64,000 bases of DNA from Pseudomonadota bacterium (GTDB lineage Bacteria > Pseudomonadota > Gammaproteobacteria > Burkholderiales > JAKAFK01), in assembly GCA_021788645.1 (NCBI GenBank), contig JAJYKK010000004.1, positions 1 through 64,000 on the forward strand, read 5' to 3'. Both the position numbers and the translations under genes were made by a program. This document shows, one piece after another, positions 7,593 through 16,936 of this stretch. Under the pieces are notes generated by a model that did no database searches, was not told the DNA's origin, and saw nothing but the letters and a program-made list of their open reading frames with translations. Position 1 is the first letter of the stretch. Each line of letters starts with the position of its first letter.

Positions 7593-10500
7593 ATGACCAC
7601 TGAACGAACCGCTGTGCTGCTGCAAGCCCTGGCCTCCCGCATCCTCGTGCTCGACGGGGCCATGGGCACCATGATCCAGGGCTACGGCCTCACCGAGAAG
7701 GACTACCGGGGCAGCCGCTTCGCGGATTTTCCGTACGACCTCAAGGGCAACAACGATCTCCTGTCCCTGACCCAGCCCGCCATCATCCGCGCCATCCATG
7801 AGGCCTACCTGGCGGCCGGCGCCGACATCATCGAGACCAACAGCTTCAATTCGACCGGCGTGGCGATGGCCGACTATCACATGGAGGACCTGGTCTACGA
7901 GCTCAATCTCGAGGCGGCGCGTCTCGCCCGGGCGGCCGCCGACGACGCGCAGGCGAAGACGCCCTCCAAACCCCGCTTCGTGGCGGGGGTGCTAGGACCC
8001 ACCAACCGGACCGCGTCCATTTCGCCGGACGTGAACGATCCGGGCTTTCGCAACATCACCTTCGACCAGCTCGCGCAAGCCTACGGCGTGGCGGTGCAAG
8101 GCCTCCTGGACGGCGGCGCCGACATCCTGATGGTGGAAACCATCTTCGACACGCTCAATGCGAAGGCCGCCCTCTTCGCCATCGAGACGCTCTTCGAGGC
8201 GCGCGCGCTCACCGTCCCCGTCATGATCTCGGGCACGATCACCGATGTGTCCGGACGGACGCTGTCCGGACAGACGGCGGAGGCGTTCTGGAACGCGCTG
8301 CGCCATGCGAAGCCGCTGTCCATCGGCCTCAATTGCGCATTGGGCGCGAAGGAACTGCGCCAGTACATCGAGGAGCTCTCGCTCAAGGCCGATGCCTTCG
8401 TGAGCGCCCATCCCAATGCCGGACTGCCCAATGCCTTCGGCGAATACGACGAGACGCCGGAAGCGATGGCGCGCGAGATCCGCGAGTGGGCGCAAGCGGG
8501 GCTGCTCAACATCGTCGGCGGCTGCTGCGGCACCACGCCCGCCCACATTGCCGCCATTGCCCAAGCCGTCGGCGATGTGGCGCCCCGGGCGCTGCCGGTC
8601 ATCGAGAGGCGGCTGCGGCTGTCCGGGCTGGAGGCGCTCGACATCGGCCCCGATTCGCTCTTCGTGAATATCGGCGAGCGCACCAATGTGACCGGATCGA
8701 AGGCCTTCGCGCGGCTCATTTCCGCAGGCGATTACGAGCAGGCGCTGGCGGTCGCGCGCGCCCAGGTGGAAAACGGGGCCCAGATCATCGACGTCAACAT
8801 GGACGAGGCGATGCTCGACTCGGAGCGGGAGATGGTGGCCTTCCTGAACCGCGTCGCCGCGGAGCCGGACATCGCGAAAGTGCCGGTGATGATCGACTCC
8901 TCCAAGTGGTCGGTGATCGAGGCGGGACTCAAGTGCATCCAGGGCAAGGGCATCGTGAACTCGATCAGCCTCAAGGAGGGCGAGGAGGAATTCGTGCACC
9001 GGGCGCGCGCCTGTCGCCGCTATGGGGCGGCTGCCGTGGTGATGGCCTTCGACGAGCGGGGGCAGGCCGACAGCCGGGCGCGCAAGGTGGAGATCTGCAC
9101 GCGCTCCTACCGCATCCTCACCGAGCGGGTGGGGATGGCCCCCGAAGACATCATCTTCGATCCCAACATCTTCGCGGTGGCCACCGGCATCGAGGCGCAC
9201 AACACCTATGCGATCGATTTCATCGAGGCGACGCGCGAGATCAAGCGCACGCTCCCCTATGCCAAGGTGAGCGGGGGCGTGTCCAACGTCTCCTTCTCCT
9301 TCCGCGGCAACGACCCGGTGCGCGAGGCGATCCACACCGCCTTCCTGTACCACGCGGTGGCGGCCGGCATGGACATGGGGATCGTGAATGCGGGCCAGCT
9401 GGGCGTCTACGCGTCCATCGAACCGACGCTCCTCGAGCGCGTCGAGGACGTGCTGTTCAACCGGCGGCCGGATGCCACCGAGCGGCTGGTCGAAGTCGCG
9501 GGCCAGGTGAAGGGCGTGGCGCGGGAGCAGACCGAGGACCTGTCCTGGCGCGAGGCGCCGGTGCGCGAGCGCCTGGTGCACGCGCTCGTCAAGGGGATCA
9601 CCAGCCACATCGTGCAGGACACCGAGGAGGCGCGCCAGGGGGCCGGGCATCCCATCGAGGTGATTGAAGGTCCCCTGATGGACGGGATGAACGTGGTGGG
9701 CGACTTGTTCGGCGAGGGCAAGATGTTCCTGCCGCAAGTGGTCAAGTCGGCGCGCGTCATGAAGCAGGCGGTCGCCCATCTCGTGCCCTACATCGAGCAG
9801 GAGAAGTCGCGGCTCGGGGAGGCGGCGAGGGCCAAGGGCAAGATCGTCATGGCGACGGTCAAGGGCGATGTGCACGACATCGGCAAGAACATCGTGGGCG
9901 TGGTCCTGCAGTGCAACAACTACGAGGTGATCGACCTGGGCGTGATGGTCCCGGCCGCCAGGATTCTCGACACCGCCCGCCAGGAGAACGCGGACATCGT
10001 CGGGCTGTCCGGACTCATCACCCCTTCCCTGGAAGAGATGGCGCACGTGGCGAAGGAGATGGCGCGCCTGGGCATGGACATTCCGCTGCTCATCGGCGGG
10101 GCGACCACGTCGCTGTCGCATACCGCCGTCAAGATCGCGCCCCACTATGGCGGCCCCACGGTCTACGTGAAGGACGCCTCGCGCAGCGTGGGCGTGTGCA
10201 TGAATCTGTTGTCCAGGGACTTGCGCGCCCCCTATGTCGAGCGGCTCAAGGCCGAGTATGCCGAGGTGCGCGAGCGCCATCAGACCCGCAAGCCGGTGGC
10301 GCCCCGCGCCAGCCTGGCGGCGGCGCGGGCCAACGGGCTTGCCACCGACTGGTCGGTCTATCGCCCGCCCGTGCCCAAGCGGCTCGGGATCCAGGTGTTC
10401 AGGGACTACCCCTTGGCGGAACTCGTGAGCCGCATCGACTGGACCCCGTTCTTCCAGACCTGGGATCTGCACGGCAAATATCCCCAGATTCTGGACGACG

Positions 10501-11279
10501 CCGTTGTGGGCACCCAGGCGCGCGCGCTGTTCGCCGACGCGCAGGCCATGCTGCGCCATATCGAGGACGAGCGATGGCTGCAGGCCCATGCGGTGATCGG
10601 CTTGTTCCCGGCCGCCCGGGTCGGCGACGACATCGAGGTCTACCGCGACGAGTCGCGCGCCCAGGTGCTCGAGGTCTTCCATGGCCTGCGCCAGCAGATG
10701 GAGAAGCCGCCGGGCCGCCCCAATCTGTGCCTGGCCGATTTCGTCGCCCCCAGGGAGTCCGGCGTGCGGGACTATGTCGGCTTCTTCGCCTTGACCACCG
10801 GCGCCGGCCTGGATGGGCACGTGGCGGCGTACGAGAAGGCCCACGACGACTACAACGCCATCCTGGTCAAGGCGCTTGCGGACCGGCTGGCGGAAGCCTT
10901 CGCCGAACGGCTCCACGAGCGCGTGCGCAAGGAGTTTTGGGGCTATGCGGCGGACGAGAGGCTGACCAACCAGGCGCTTATCGACGAGCAATACCGCGGG
11001 ATTCGCCCGGCGCCGGGCTATCCGGCGTGCCCCGACCATACCGAGAAAGGGCCGCTCTTCGAGCTCCTCGGGGCCACCGCGAACGCCGGCATCACGCTCA
11101 CCGAAAACTTCGCGATGTGGCCGGCGTCCTCCGTTTCGGGCTTCTATTTCGCCCACCCGGACGCCAGTTATTTCGCCGTCGGCAAGATCGGCGAGGATCA
11201 GCTGGCGGATTATGCCGCGCGCAAGGGCTGGGACGGCGAGACGGCGAGGAAATGGCTGGCGCCGATCCTGGCCGCTTGA
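7593..11279 (+). CDS. metH: Cobalamin-dependent methionine synthase
   Basis: 1228 residues, the full four-module length. It transfers methyl from methyl-tetrahydrofolate to homocysteine through cobalamin. The homocysteine domain ends with the zinc ligands in GGCCGTTP (about residue 310). The folate domain follows ([13 protein letters not shown] at about 355). The B12 domain has the axial His in DVHDIGKN (about residue 761). The reactivation domain with S-adenosylmethionine occupies roughly 900-1228. The start is the ATG at 7593, since the family begins at [13 protein letters not shown]; upstream in-frame codons lack homology. The leader holds a 7-base-pair hairpin (7500-7525) but no riboswitch I can recognise. 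Confidence 0.97.
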   Translation: MTTERTAVLLQALASRILVLDGAMGTMIQGYGLTEKDYRGSRFADFPYDLKGNNDLLSLTQPAIIRAIHEAYLAAGADIIETNSFNSTGVAMADYHMEDLVYELNLEAARLARAAADDAQAKTPSKPRFVAGVLGPTNRTASISPDVNDPGFRNITFDQLAQAYGVAVQGLLDGGADILMVETIFDTLNAKAALFAIETLFEARALTVPVMISGTITDVSGRTLSGQTAEAFWNALRHAKPLSIGLNCALGAKELRQYIEELSLKADAFVSAHPNAGLPNAFGEYDETPEAMAREIREWAQAGLLNIVGGCCGTTPAHIAAIAQAVGDVAPRALPVIERRLRLSGLEALDIGPDSLFVNIGERTNVTGSKAFARLISAGDYEQALAVARAQVENGAQIIDVNMDEAMLDSEREMVAFLNRVAAEPDIAKVPVMIDSSKWSVIEAGLKCIQGKGIVNSISLKEGEEEFVHRARACRRYGAAAVVMAFDERGQADSRARKVEICTRSYRILTERVGMAPEDIIFDPNIFAVATGIEAHNTYAIDFIEATREIKRTLPYAKVSGGVSNVSFSFRGNDPVREAIHTAFLYHAVAAGMDMGIVNAGQLGVYASIEPTLLERVEDVLFNRRPDATERLVEVAGQVKGVAREQTEDLSWREAPVRERLVHALVKGITSHIVQDTEEARQGAGHPIEVIEGPLMDGMNVVGDLFGEGKMFLPQVVKSARVMKQAVAHLVPYIEQEKSRLGEAARAKGKIVMATVKGDVHDIGKNIVGVVLQCNNYEVIDLGVMVPAARILDTARQENADIVGLSGLITPSLEEMAHVAKEMARLGMDIPLLIGGATTSLSHTAVKIAPHYGGPTVYVKDASRSVGVCMNLLSRDLRAPYVERLKAEYAEVRERHQTRKPVAPRASLAAARANGLATDWSVYRPPVPKRLGIQVFRDYPLAELVSRIDWTPFFQTWDLHGKYPQILDDAVVGTQARALFADAQAMLRHIEDERWLQAHAVIGLFPAARVGDDIEVYRDESRAQVLEVFHGLRQQMEKPPGRPNLCLADFVAPRESGVRDYVGFFALTTGAGLDGHVAAYEKAHDDYNAILVKALADRLAEAFAERLHERVRKEFWGYAADERLTNQALIDEQYRGIRPAPGYPACPDHTEKGPLFELLGATANAGITLTENFAMWPASSVSGFYFAHPDASYFAVGKIGEDQLADYAARKGWDGETARKWLAPILAA

Positions 11280-11285
11280 GCCGCG

Positions 11286-11735
11286 TCAGGGATCGCGGCA
11301 CCATTTCGCCACCTGGTCGCGCCAGTAGGCGAGGTTGGCCTGCTCGCCCAGGGTCAGGTGGGCGCGGGCGACATCGTAGGGGATGAGGCGGATGCCGTTC
11401 GTGTCCTCGTCGAAGCGCAGCAGCCCCAAGGCGTTGGCGCACTGTCGCGCCTGCCGGGCGAACAGGGGCCCGGCGCCATCGATCGACCGGCGCTCGGGCC
11501 GCGCGCGTCCATGGGCGAGGGCTTGCGTGCGGGCGAGCGCGCGCTGCTCGTGCCGGCGGACCGCTGGCGTGACCGGCGCCGCAGCGGGCAGCTGCAGACG
11601 CAGCGCGGGCCGCCCCCGCGGCCGCGCGCTCGAATAATGGACCTGGTGCCGGCTGTCGGTCCATCGGTAGATGGCGCTCGAGGCGGTGGCCGGAAGCAGG
11701 GCGATAACCAAGGCGACGGCCAAGCGACGGCCCAC
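11286..11735 (-). CDS. DUF4124-type exported protein
   Basis: 149 residues. A signal peptide (MGRRLAVALVIALLPATASS-A) is followed at once by IYRWTDSRHQVHYSS, the short DUF4124 motif common in periplasmic proteins of beta- and gammaproteobacteria. The rest is Arg/Ala-rich without a recognised domain. Two Cys near the end (QCANALG and KWCRDP) could form a disulfide. It is convergent with metH, separated by only 6 bases. Function unknown. Confidence 0.7.
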   Translation of the reverse strand: MGRRLAVALVIALLPATASSAIYRWTDSRHQVHYSSARPRGRPALRLQLPAAAPVTPAVRRHEQRALARTQALAHGRARPERRSIDGAGPLFARQARQCANALGLLRFDEDTNGIRLIPYDVARAHLTLGEQANLAYWRDQVAKWCRDP

Positions 11736-11849
11736 GAATGCCCTCCTTGACGGTGCGAAAGGGGGTCCCCGGTGCGACCATGCGCCGTCATTCTGGATAT
11801 AGGCGAGTTCCCTGCCCCGCTCAAGGTCTTCCTGGGGCGGGTCGCGCCC

Positions 11850-12506
11850 TCAAAGGGCGGCCGGACGGTCCCGGGCTGCGGCCTTGGTGAGCGCGTCGGC
11901 CTGGGCGCGGGTCAGCCAGCGCCATGGCAGCGGCATGAGGCCCGGGACTGCGCGCCGGTAGGCCGCATACGGCGCGCCATGGGTGTGCAGGAGCTTTTTT
12001 TCTTCCAGGCGGGATCCCACGACGAGGTAGGCCGTGATGGCGAGCGCGGACGCGAGTCGCGCGGCATCCATGGGCTGCGTCCACAGCATCACGAGACCGA
12101 GGAAGTACCAAGGATGGCGGACGAAGCGGTGCAGGGGGGAGATGCGCAGGCGTTGCCTGTCGTCGGGGGTCGCGTCCCGGGTCTGCCACTGGCGCAACCC
12201 GAGGAACTCCTGCAGGTCGTACGCGCGCAGCGTCCAGAGGAAGCCGGCTGCCGCCCCCGCCCCGAGCACCCGGGCGATCGGGGTGCCCACGCCGGGCCAT
12301 GCCCATACCACCGGACCGCGCGCCGCCCATGCGAGGCCCAAGGGCACGACCGCCGAGACCAGCGCGACGGCGTTGAACAGGAGCCGGTAGGCCGGGGCGA
12401 GCGGCGGAAATCGGCGGGCGAAGGCGGTCTTGGCGCGTGTTGAGGCGAGCGCCGAGTGGAGCACGAAATAGCCGGTCCAGGCGGCCAGGATCCAGACGAT
12501 GCGCAA
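11850..12506 (-). CDS. Integral membrane methyltransferase-like protein (ICMT/PEMT/NnrU type)
   Basis: 218 residues with about five or six membrane helices. The C-terminal signature RHPWYFLGLVMLW, followed by SRLEEKKLLHTHGAPYAAYRR, matches the S-adenosylmethionine-binding core of isoprenylcysteine/phospholipid methyltransferase-like proteins, a family that also covers NnrU-like proteins. Bacterial members methylate unknown lipids or prenyl compounds. It stands alone on the minus strand, divergent from rlpA. Confidence 0.75.
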   Translation of the reverse strand: MRIVWILAAWTGYFVLHSALASTRAKTAFARRFPPLAPAYRLLFNAVALVSAVVPLGLAWAARGPVVWAWPGVGTPIARVLGAGAAAGFLWTLRAYDLQEFLGLRQWQTRDATPDDRQRLRISPLHRFVRHPWYFLGLVMLWTQPMDAARLASALAITAYLVVGSRLEEKKLLHTHGAPYAAYRRAVPGLMPLPWRWLTRAQADALTKAAARDRPAAL

Positions 12507-12702
12507 GGGAAGATTCGCAAGATGAATTAAGGTTCATTGTTGGCGCCAAAGCCCCGTCCGTCAAGTGATGTCGCGCGGACGGCCGGGGCACGACGCCGGG
12601 AACTTAACCGGCATCTGCAAGACAAACAACGACTTGCTGTGCTATGGTGAAAAACATGCTCACGGCAGGACCGTGAGCGAGGACCAACAAAAGGGAGGCT
12701 CT

Positions 12703-13167
12703 ATGCGCAACCTTGCCGATCGCGTTTATTTTGCCCTGGCGGCCTGCTGGCTTTGCGCCGGCCTGGCGGCCTGGGCGCCCGCGCAGGCGGATGCCCTGTC
12801 CGGCGTGCACAGGACCGAGGTGGGGCGGGCGACCTACTACGGGCAGGCATTCCAGGGGAAGACGACGGCCAGCGGGATTCCCTTCAACAAGCACACCCTG
12901 GTGGCCGCCCATCCGACCTATCCCTTCGGGACGGTCCTGCGGGTGACCAACCTGCGCAACCATCGGCATGTCGACGTCCGCGTCGTCGACCGCGGGCCGG
13001 CTTTGTTTGCGCGCGCCCGCGGGGTCATCATCGACCTGTCGCACGCGGCCGCCCGGAAACTGGGCTTCCTGCACCGCGGCTGGACCCGGGTGCGCCTGGA
13101 GGTGGTGCATTGGGGTTCTGGCGCGGACATGGCGACGGTCGGCGCGCCCGCGGGCGGGCATTCCTGA
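12703..13167 (+). CDS. rlpA: RlpA-like septal-ring lipoprotein family protein
   Basis: 154 residues. A signal peptide (about 1-27, ending PAQADA) precedes a double-psi beta-barrel: RATYYGQAFQGKTTASG, then VRVVDRGPALFARARGVIIDLSHAAARKLGF. RlpA proteins cut or bind glycan strands without peptide side chains at the septum. No lipobox Cys and no SPOR domain are present, so this is the short exported form. The ATG at 12703 has a strong AAGGGAGG site; an in-frame upstream TTG or ATG would spoil the signal peptide. Confidence 0.88.
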   Translation: MRNLADRVYFALAACWLCAGLAAWAPAQADALSGVHRTEVGRATYYGQAFQGKTTASGIPFNKHTLVAAHPTYPFGTVLRVTNLRNHRHVDVRVVDRGPALFARARGVIIDLSHAAARKLGFLHRGWTRVRLEVVHWGSGADMATVGAPAGGHS

Positions 13168-13216
13168 TTCCCCCGGGGCGGGGCCGCGCGCAGGCGCGGT
13201 CCCGCCGCCTGCGCCG

Positions 13217-13654
13217 TCAGTGGACGAGCTGTAGATGGCTCTCGATGTCGAGCACGCCGCGTATGTTCTTGACGTGATCGAGGAGGCTGCGCATCTCGCT
13301 TTCTTCGACGATGCCGTTCAGCACGACATGGCCTTGATTGGCCTGCACCTCGACGGCCTGCGCGTTGGCGACCCAATGCCCGATCTCGGAGCGGACGCGC
13401 TGCATGAGGAGTTCGTCGGAAGGCGCTTCGCCTTCGCGGCTGAGAAGCGCGCGGGTGTCGTGCGCGATGCCCTTGAGGCGGTTGCCGATGTTCCGCGAGC
13501 GCTTGCTGATGGCGTCGCCGGCCGAGCGCATGGCGCTCGATGTGCGCTCCCTGACCCTGGTGCGCCGGGAATGCCCCCGGTCCGGATCGAAGAAATACAT
13601 GAGGCCCGCCCCTACGGCCAGACCGGCCGTCAGTAATCCGATTCCTTTTTTCAT
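13217..13654 (-). CDS. BON-domain protein with N-terminal membrane segment
   Basis: 145 residues. Residues 1-22 (GIGLLTAGLAVGAGLMYFFDP) form a Gly-rich membrane segment followed by basic DRGHSRRTRVRER, as in YtxH-like anchors. The C-terminal 70 residues are one BON domain (VRSEIGHWVANAQAVEVQANQGHVVLNGIVEESEM), a fold that binds phospholipid surfaces in envelope-stress proteins such as OsmY. Function is probably envelope maintenance or stress. Confidence 0.8.
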   Translation of the reverse strand: MKKGIGLLTAGLAVGAGLMYFFDPDRGHSRRTRVRERTSSAMRSAGDAISKRSRNIGNRLKGIAHDTRALLSREGEAPSDELLMQRVRSEIGHWVANAQAVEVQANQGHVVLNGIVEESEMRSLLDHVKNIRGVLDIESHLQLVH

Positions 13655-14225
13655 GTCTTGGCTCCTCGTGGGGTTGTCGGGCGCGCCCAGGCGCGCCCCT
13701 CAGGGTGTGTCGATAGGTCCCGCCGCGACAGCGGACACGGCCCTCGCCGATGCACGTCGGGAGGCTTCCTTGAAGCGGCTTGCGGATGCGCCGGGAGGAG
13801 GGTCATGCCCGGTGCTCGGCATGCGCCGACAAAGCTGCGCCGGTGCGGAGGGGCCCCGTGGACGCCAGCGCCCGCCGGAGCAAGGCGGCCGGGTCGCCGA
13901 CCCCGGGCAGGCGGCGCGCGGGGACGTTCGCAGCGCGAGTCCGTGCGCCGGGGAATACCGGCGTTCGCGGGGCATCCGCCGGACGGGTGGGGCGCCGGCG
14001 GCCGCCGATCCGGCCCGCGCCCGGCGCCGGAACGCGAGATCCTTCGGTGTGGTCCGCCATGGGGCGCCGCGCATTCCCGTTCTCCGGTCGGCATCGCCCG
14101 CGCTTCCGGGCAAGGCGTCGTGGGCTCGGCAGCGTTGCGAACGGGAAGGCGGAGAGGTCCTGACTTCAGTATAGGACGGCGCGGCCAGGCGCATCCCGTT
14201 TCTTGCCCTTGGGGGGCGCCCCCGC
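13655..14225. other. Intergenic region, 571 bases, very GC-rich
   Basis: Open frames exist on both strands but they have Arg/Pro/Ala-rich noise composition, no ribosome-binding sites and no recognisable domain. I see no RNA gene or repeat array. Confidence 0.5.
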
Positions 14226-15557
14226 TCAGGGTTCTTCTTCGAGGTCCGGGATGGCGAGCCGCGCGGCGGTGGCCTCCAGCGCGCCGGGGCTGATGTCGTC
14301 GCGCGCGCTCCAGGGGGCGACCCGCATGAGCAGCAGCATGCCGGGCACGGCAAGGCAGGCGCACAGAAGGAAGAAGGAGAACCAGCCGAGCGCATCGACC
14401 AAGTAGCCCGTCAACGCGTTGAACAGGCTGCGCGGGACGGCCGAGAGGCTCGTGAAGAGCGCGAATTGGGTGGCGGTGTAGAGCGGATGCGTGGTGCGCG
14501 CGATGTAGGCGGTGAAGGCGGCGGTCCCCAGGCCCACCCCGAGCGCCTCCAGGCCGATCACCCAGGCGAGCACGACCTCGTTGTGCCCGGCCTTGGCGAG
14601 CCATGCGAAGCCCAGGATGGCGGCGAGTTGCACGGCGCCGAACAGCCACAGGGCGCGGTTGATCCCGAGACGGACCATCCAGATCCCCCCGAGGAGGCCG
14701 CCGATCACGCTGGGCCACAGCCCGGCCTGCTTCGCGATGAGGCCGATGGTGGACTTCGAGAAGCCGAGGTCGAGGTAGAAGGGGGTGGCGAGCGCGGTGG
14801 CCATGCTGTCGCCGAGCTTGTACAGGAAGATGAAGGCGAGGATGATCAGGGCTTCGCGCCAGCCTTGGCGCACGATGAATTCGCGGAAGGGTTCGATGAC
14901 CGCTTCCCGCAGGGTGCGCGGCGCGCCCCGCCTGATGGCCGGTTCCTTGACCAGAAGGGTCATCGCGATGCCGGGCAGCATGAACGCGCCCGTGATCGTG
15001 AAGACGTCCTTCCAGGGCAGATGGTCGGCCAGGATGAGGGCGAGCGACCCGGGCACGAGGCCGGCCACCTTGTAGGCGTTGACATGGATGGCCGTGCCGA
15101 GTCCCAGCTCGGCATCGCTCAAGATCTCGCGGCGGAATGCATCGAGCGCGACGTCCTGGGAGGCCGAAAGGAAGGCCAGGCACAAGGCCACCGCGGCGAC
15201 CGTCCAGATCTCGGTGCCGGGCGTGAGCCACCCGAAGAGGGGCACGCACCCCAAGAGGGCGAGCTGGGAGAACAGCATCCATCCCCGGCGGCGCCCGAAA
15301 TTCGCCCACGTGAAGCGGTCCATGAAGGGGGCCCAGGCGAATTTCCAGGTATAGGGCAGCTGGATGAGCGCGAACAGCCCGATGGCCTTCAGGTCGACGT
15401 GCGACGAGCGCAGCCAGGCCGGCAGCAGGTTGATCAGGATGAACAGCGGCAGTCCGGACGAGAAACCGGTGAAGATGCAGATGAGCATCCGGCGGTTAAG
15501 GATGGCGTGCCCGAGACGGGGGTCGCGCATGATGCGGTGCAGGGATCCGAAAAACAC
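14226..15557 (-). CDS. AmpG-like major facilitator transporter
   Basis: 443 residues with twelve predicted membrane helices. The opening MLICIFTGFSSGLPLFILINLLPAWLR and the loop FAWAPFMDRFTW match the AmpG (muropeptide permease) branch, as does the SQDVALDAFRREIL segment in helix 4-5. AmpG imports anhydro-muropeptides for cell-wall recycling. Chemolithotroph genomes also contain related transporters of unknown substrate, so the substrate is inferred. It is divergent from the TauE/SafE gene. Confidence 0.82.
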   Translation of the reverse strand: MFFGSLHRIMRDPRLGHAILNRRMLICIFTGFSSGLPLFILINLLPAWLRSSHVDLKAIGLFALIQLPYTWKFAWAPFMDRFTWANFGRRRGWMLFSQLALLGCVPLFGWLTPGTEIWTVAAVALCLAFLSASQDVALDAFRREILSDAELGLGTAIHVNAYKVAGLVPGSLALILADHLPWKDVFTITGAFMLPGIAMTLLVKEPAIRRGAPRTLREAVIEPFREFIVRQGWREALIILAFIFLYKLGDSMATALATPFYLDLGFSKSTIGLIAKQAGLWPSVIGGLLGGIWMVRLGINRALWLFGAVQLAAILGFAWLAKAGHNEVVLAWVIGLEALGVGLGTAAFTAYIARTTHPLYTATQFALFTSLSAVPRSLFNALTGYLVDALGWFSFFLLCACLAVPGMLLLMRVAPWSARDDISPGALEATAARLAIPDLEEEP

Positions 15558-15705
15558 ACCATACCCAAAATCGGCACGGAAGGGAAGGCAGGCGAGCCAT
15601 TCTTTCCTTTCCGCGGCGGCGACCCGAGCCGCCGCCTATTTCTGGTAAAGTAGCGTTTACCGTTGCCTTTCGACAGACGGCGGCCGCGCCGCCCTTTTTT
15701 CCTCG

Positions 15706-16383
15706 ATGCCTGAAGCGAGCTTGTTTTCCGTTTTTCTGGTGGGCCTCCTGGGCGGGACGCACTGCGTCGGCATGTGCGGGGGGCTCGTGAGCGCGCTGTC
15801 CTTCAAGCTGCCGGGCAGCCGCGCGCAGCTGCCCTACCACGGCGCGGCGAGCGCGGGGCGCATCGTGAGCTACATGGCGGCCGGGTGCATCGCGGGCGCG
15901 CTGGGCGCCGGCACCCTGGCCTTCCGGCATTTCCTGCCGGTCGAAGAAATCCTGTACCTGGTCGCCAACGGCATGCTGATCCTGCTGGGGCTGTACCTCG
16001 CCAATCTGTGGCGGGTGCTCGTGCACCTCGAGCGCGCGGGCGGCATGCTGTGGCGGCGGCTGCAGCCCTTGATGGGGCGCTTCGTGCCGATCGCCTCCTG
16101 GCCGCAGGCGTTCGCCGCCGGACTGGTGTGGGGATGGCTCCCGTGCGGGCTCGTCTACAGCGTGCTGGTGAGCGCGCTGGCCAGCGGCAGCCCCTGGCGC
16201 GGGGCGCTGCTGATGGGGGCCTTCGGGCTCGGCACGGCGCCCAACCTGCTGGCCATGGGGGTATTCGCCCGCGAGCTCGGCCGGCTCGTGCGCAATGCCA
16301 AGGTGCGCCTGGGAGCGGGGCTCCTGATCGCAGGGTTCGGCGCGCTGGGCCTTTTCCGCCTGGCGCGCCTGTGGTTCGGCTGA
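15706..16383 (+). CDS. Sulfite exporter TauE/SafE-family (COG2836) membrane protein
   Basis: 225 residues, six predicted membrane helices. GGTHCVGMCGG near residue 17 and GWLPCGLVYS near residue 145 are the two motifs of the short COG2836 branch related to the DsbD membrane core. Members often sit near cytochrome oxidase and copper-handling genes and may move reducing power or metal; true sulfite export is unproven. The flanking genes give no further clue. Confidence 0.82.
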   Translation: MPEASLFSVFLVGLLGGTHCVGMCGGLVSALSFKLPGSRAQLPYHGAASAGRIVSYMAAGCIAGALGAGTLAFRHFLPVEEILYLVANGMLILLGLYLANLWRVLVHLERAGGMLWRRLQPLMGRFVPIASWPQAFAAGLVWGWLPCGLVYSVLVSALASGSPWRGALLMGAFGLGTAPNLLAMGVFARELGRLVRNAKVRLGAGLLIAGFGALGLFRLARLWFG

Positions 16384-16408
16384 GCGGGGGCGCGTGCCCC
16401 CTGCCCGC

Positions 16409-16843
16409 CTAGTCGAAGTCCCGCGTGAATTTGACCTGATAGGCCTGGGTCTTCCCGTGCGGCGTGACGTTCACGTGGAAGGTCAGGGTCTCCGGCCGCG
16501 AGATGTGGAACGTCCCGAGATAGTAGATGGCATGCGCTTCCTTCACTTCGCGCATGTCGATGTTGGCCAGCTGGTCGGCCATGTTGACCCGGTAGGCGCT
16601 CACCTTCGCGGCCACCGCCTGGGGGGCGCCTTTCGCTTGATCGGCGAGCACCGAGATCGTGAGCAGCCCGCGATAGTGGCTGCGCGTGATGCCGTAAGAC
16701 TTGGCCACCTGCGGCGACAGGAAATCGGTCGCCACCGCGTTGTAGTGCACTTCCACTTGATTGAACCGCACGGCCTGATCGGCGGCTGAAATCCCCGGCA
16801 GCGCGAAGGCGAGCACAAAAGACAGCGCAAGCAGCGTTCTCAT
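16409..16843 (-). CDS. DUF4426 periplasmic protein
   Basis: 144 residues from the ATG at 16841-16843, which follows an ideal AAGGAGGAG site. A signal peptide (MRTLLALSFVLAFALPGISA) is followed by a beta-rich domain starting FNQVEVHYNAVATDFLSPQVAKSYGI, the DUF4426 signature. A longer upstream frame would add a basic stretch before the signal peptide and is rejected. Function unknown. Confidence 0.85.
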   Translation of the reverse strand: MRTLLALSFVLAFALPGISAADQAVRFNQVEVHYNAVATDFLSPQVAKSYGITRSHYRGLLTISVLADQAKGAPQAVAAKVSAYRVNMADQLANIDMREVKEAHAIYYLGTFHISRPETLTFHVNVTPHGKTQAYQVKFTRDFD

Positions 16844-16936
16844 ACGTCTCCTCCTTAAGATTCTCCGTGTTGTTCTGAACGGCGGTGCCGTGGGCACCTC
16901 CTGCTTCAAATATACACCATGAGGCTGGGGGAATGC

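Noticed and set aside
7992-11156. 1054-residue open frame on the minus strand opposite metH
   Set aside because: It mirrors metH codons in GC-rich DNA, has no ribosome-binding site and no family similarity; metH is certain.
11821-12591. Frame overlapping the membrane methyltransferase gene on the same strand
   Set aside because: It lacks membrane helices and motifs; the 218-residue frame has both.
13655-14225. Several open frames over 80 codons in this intergenic stretch
   Set aside because: They appear in all phases, are Arg/Pro/Ala-rich and carry no start signals or motifs.
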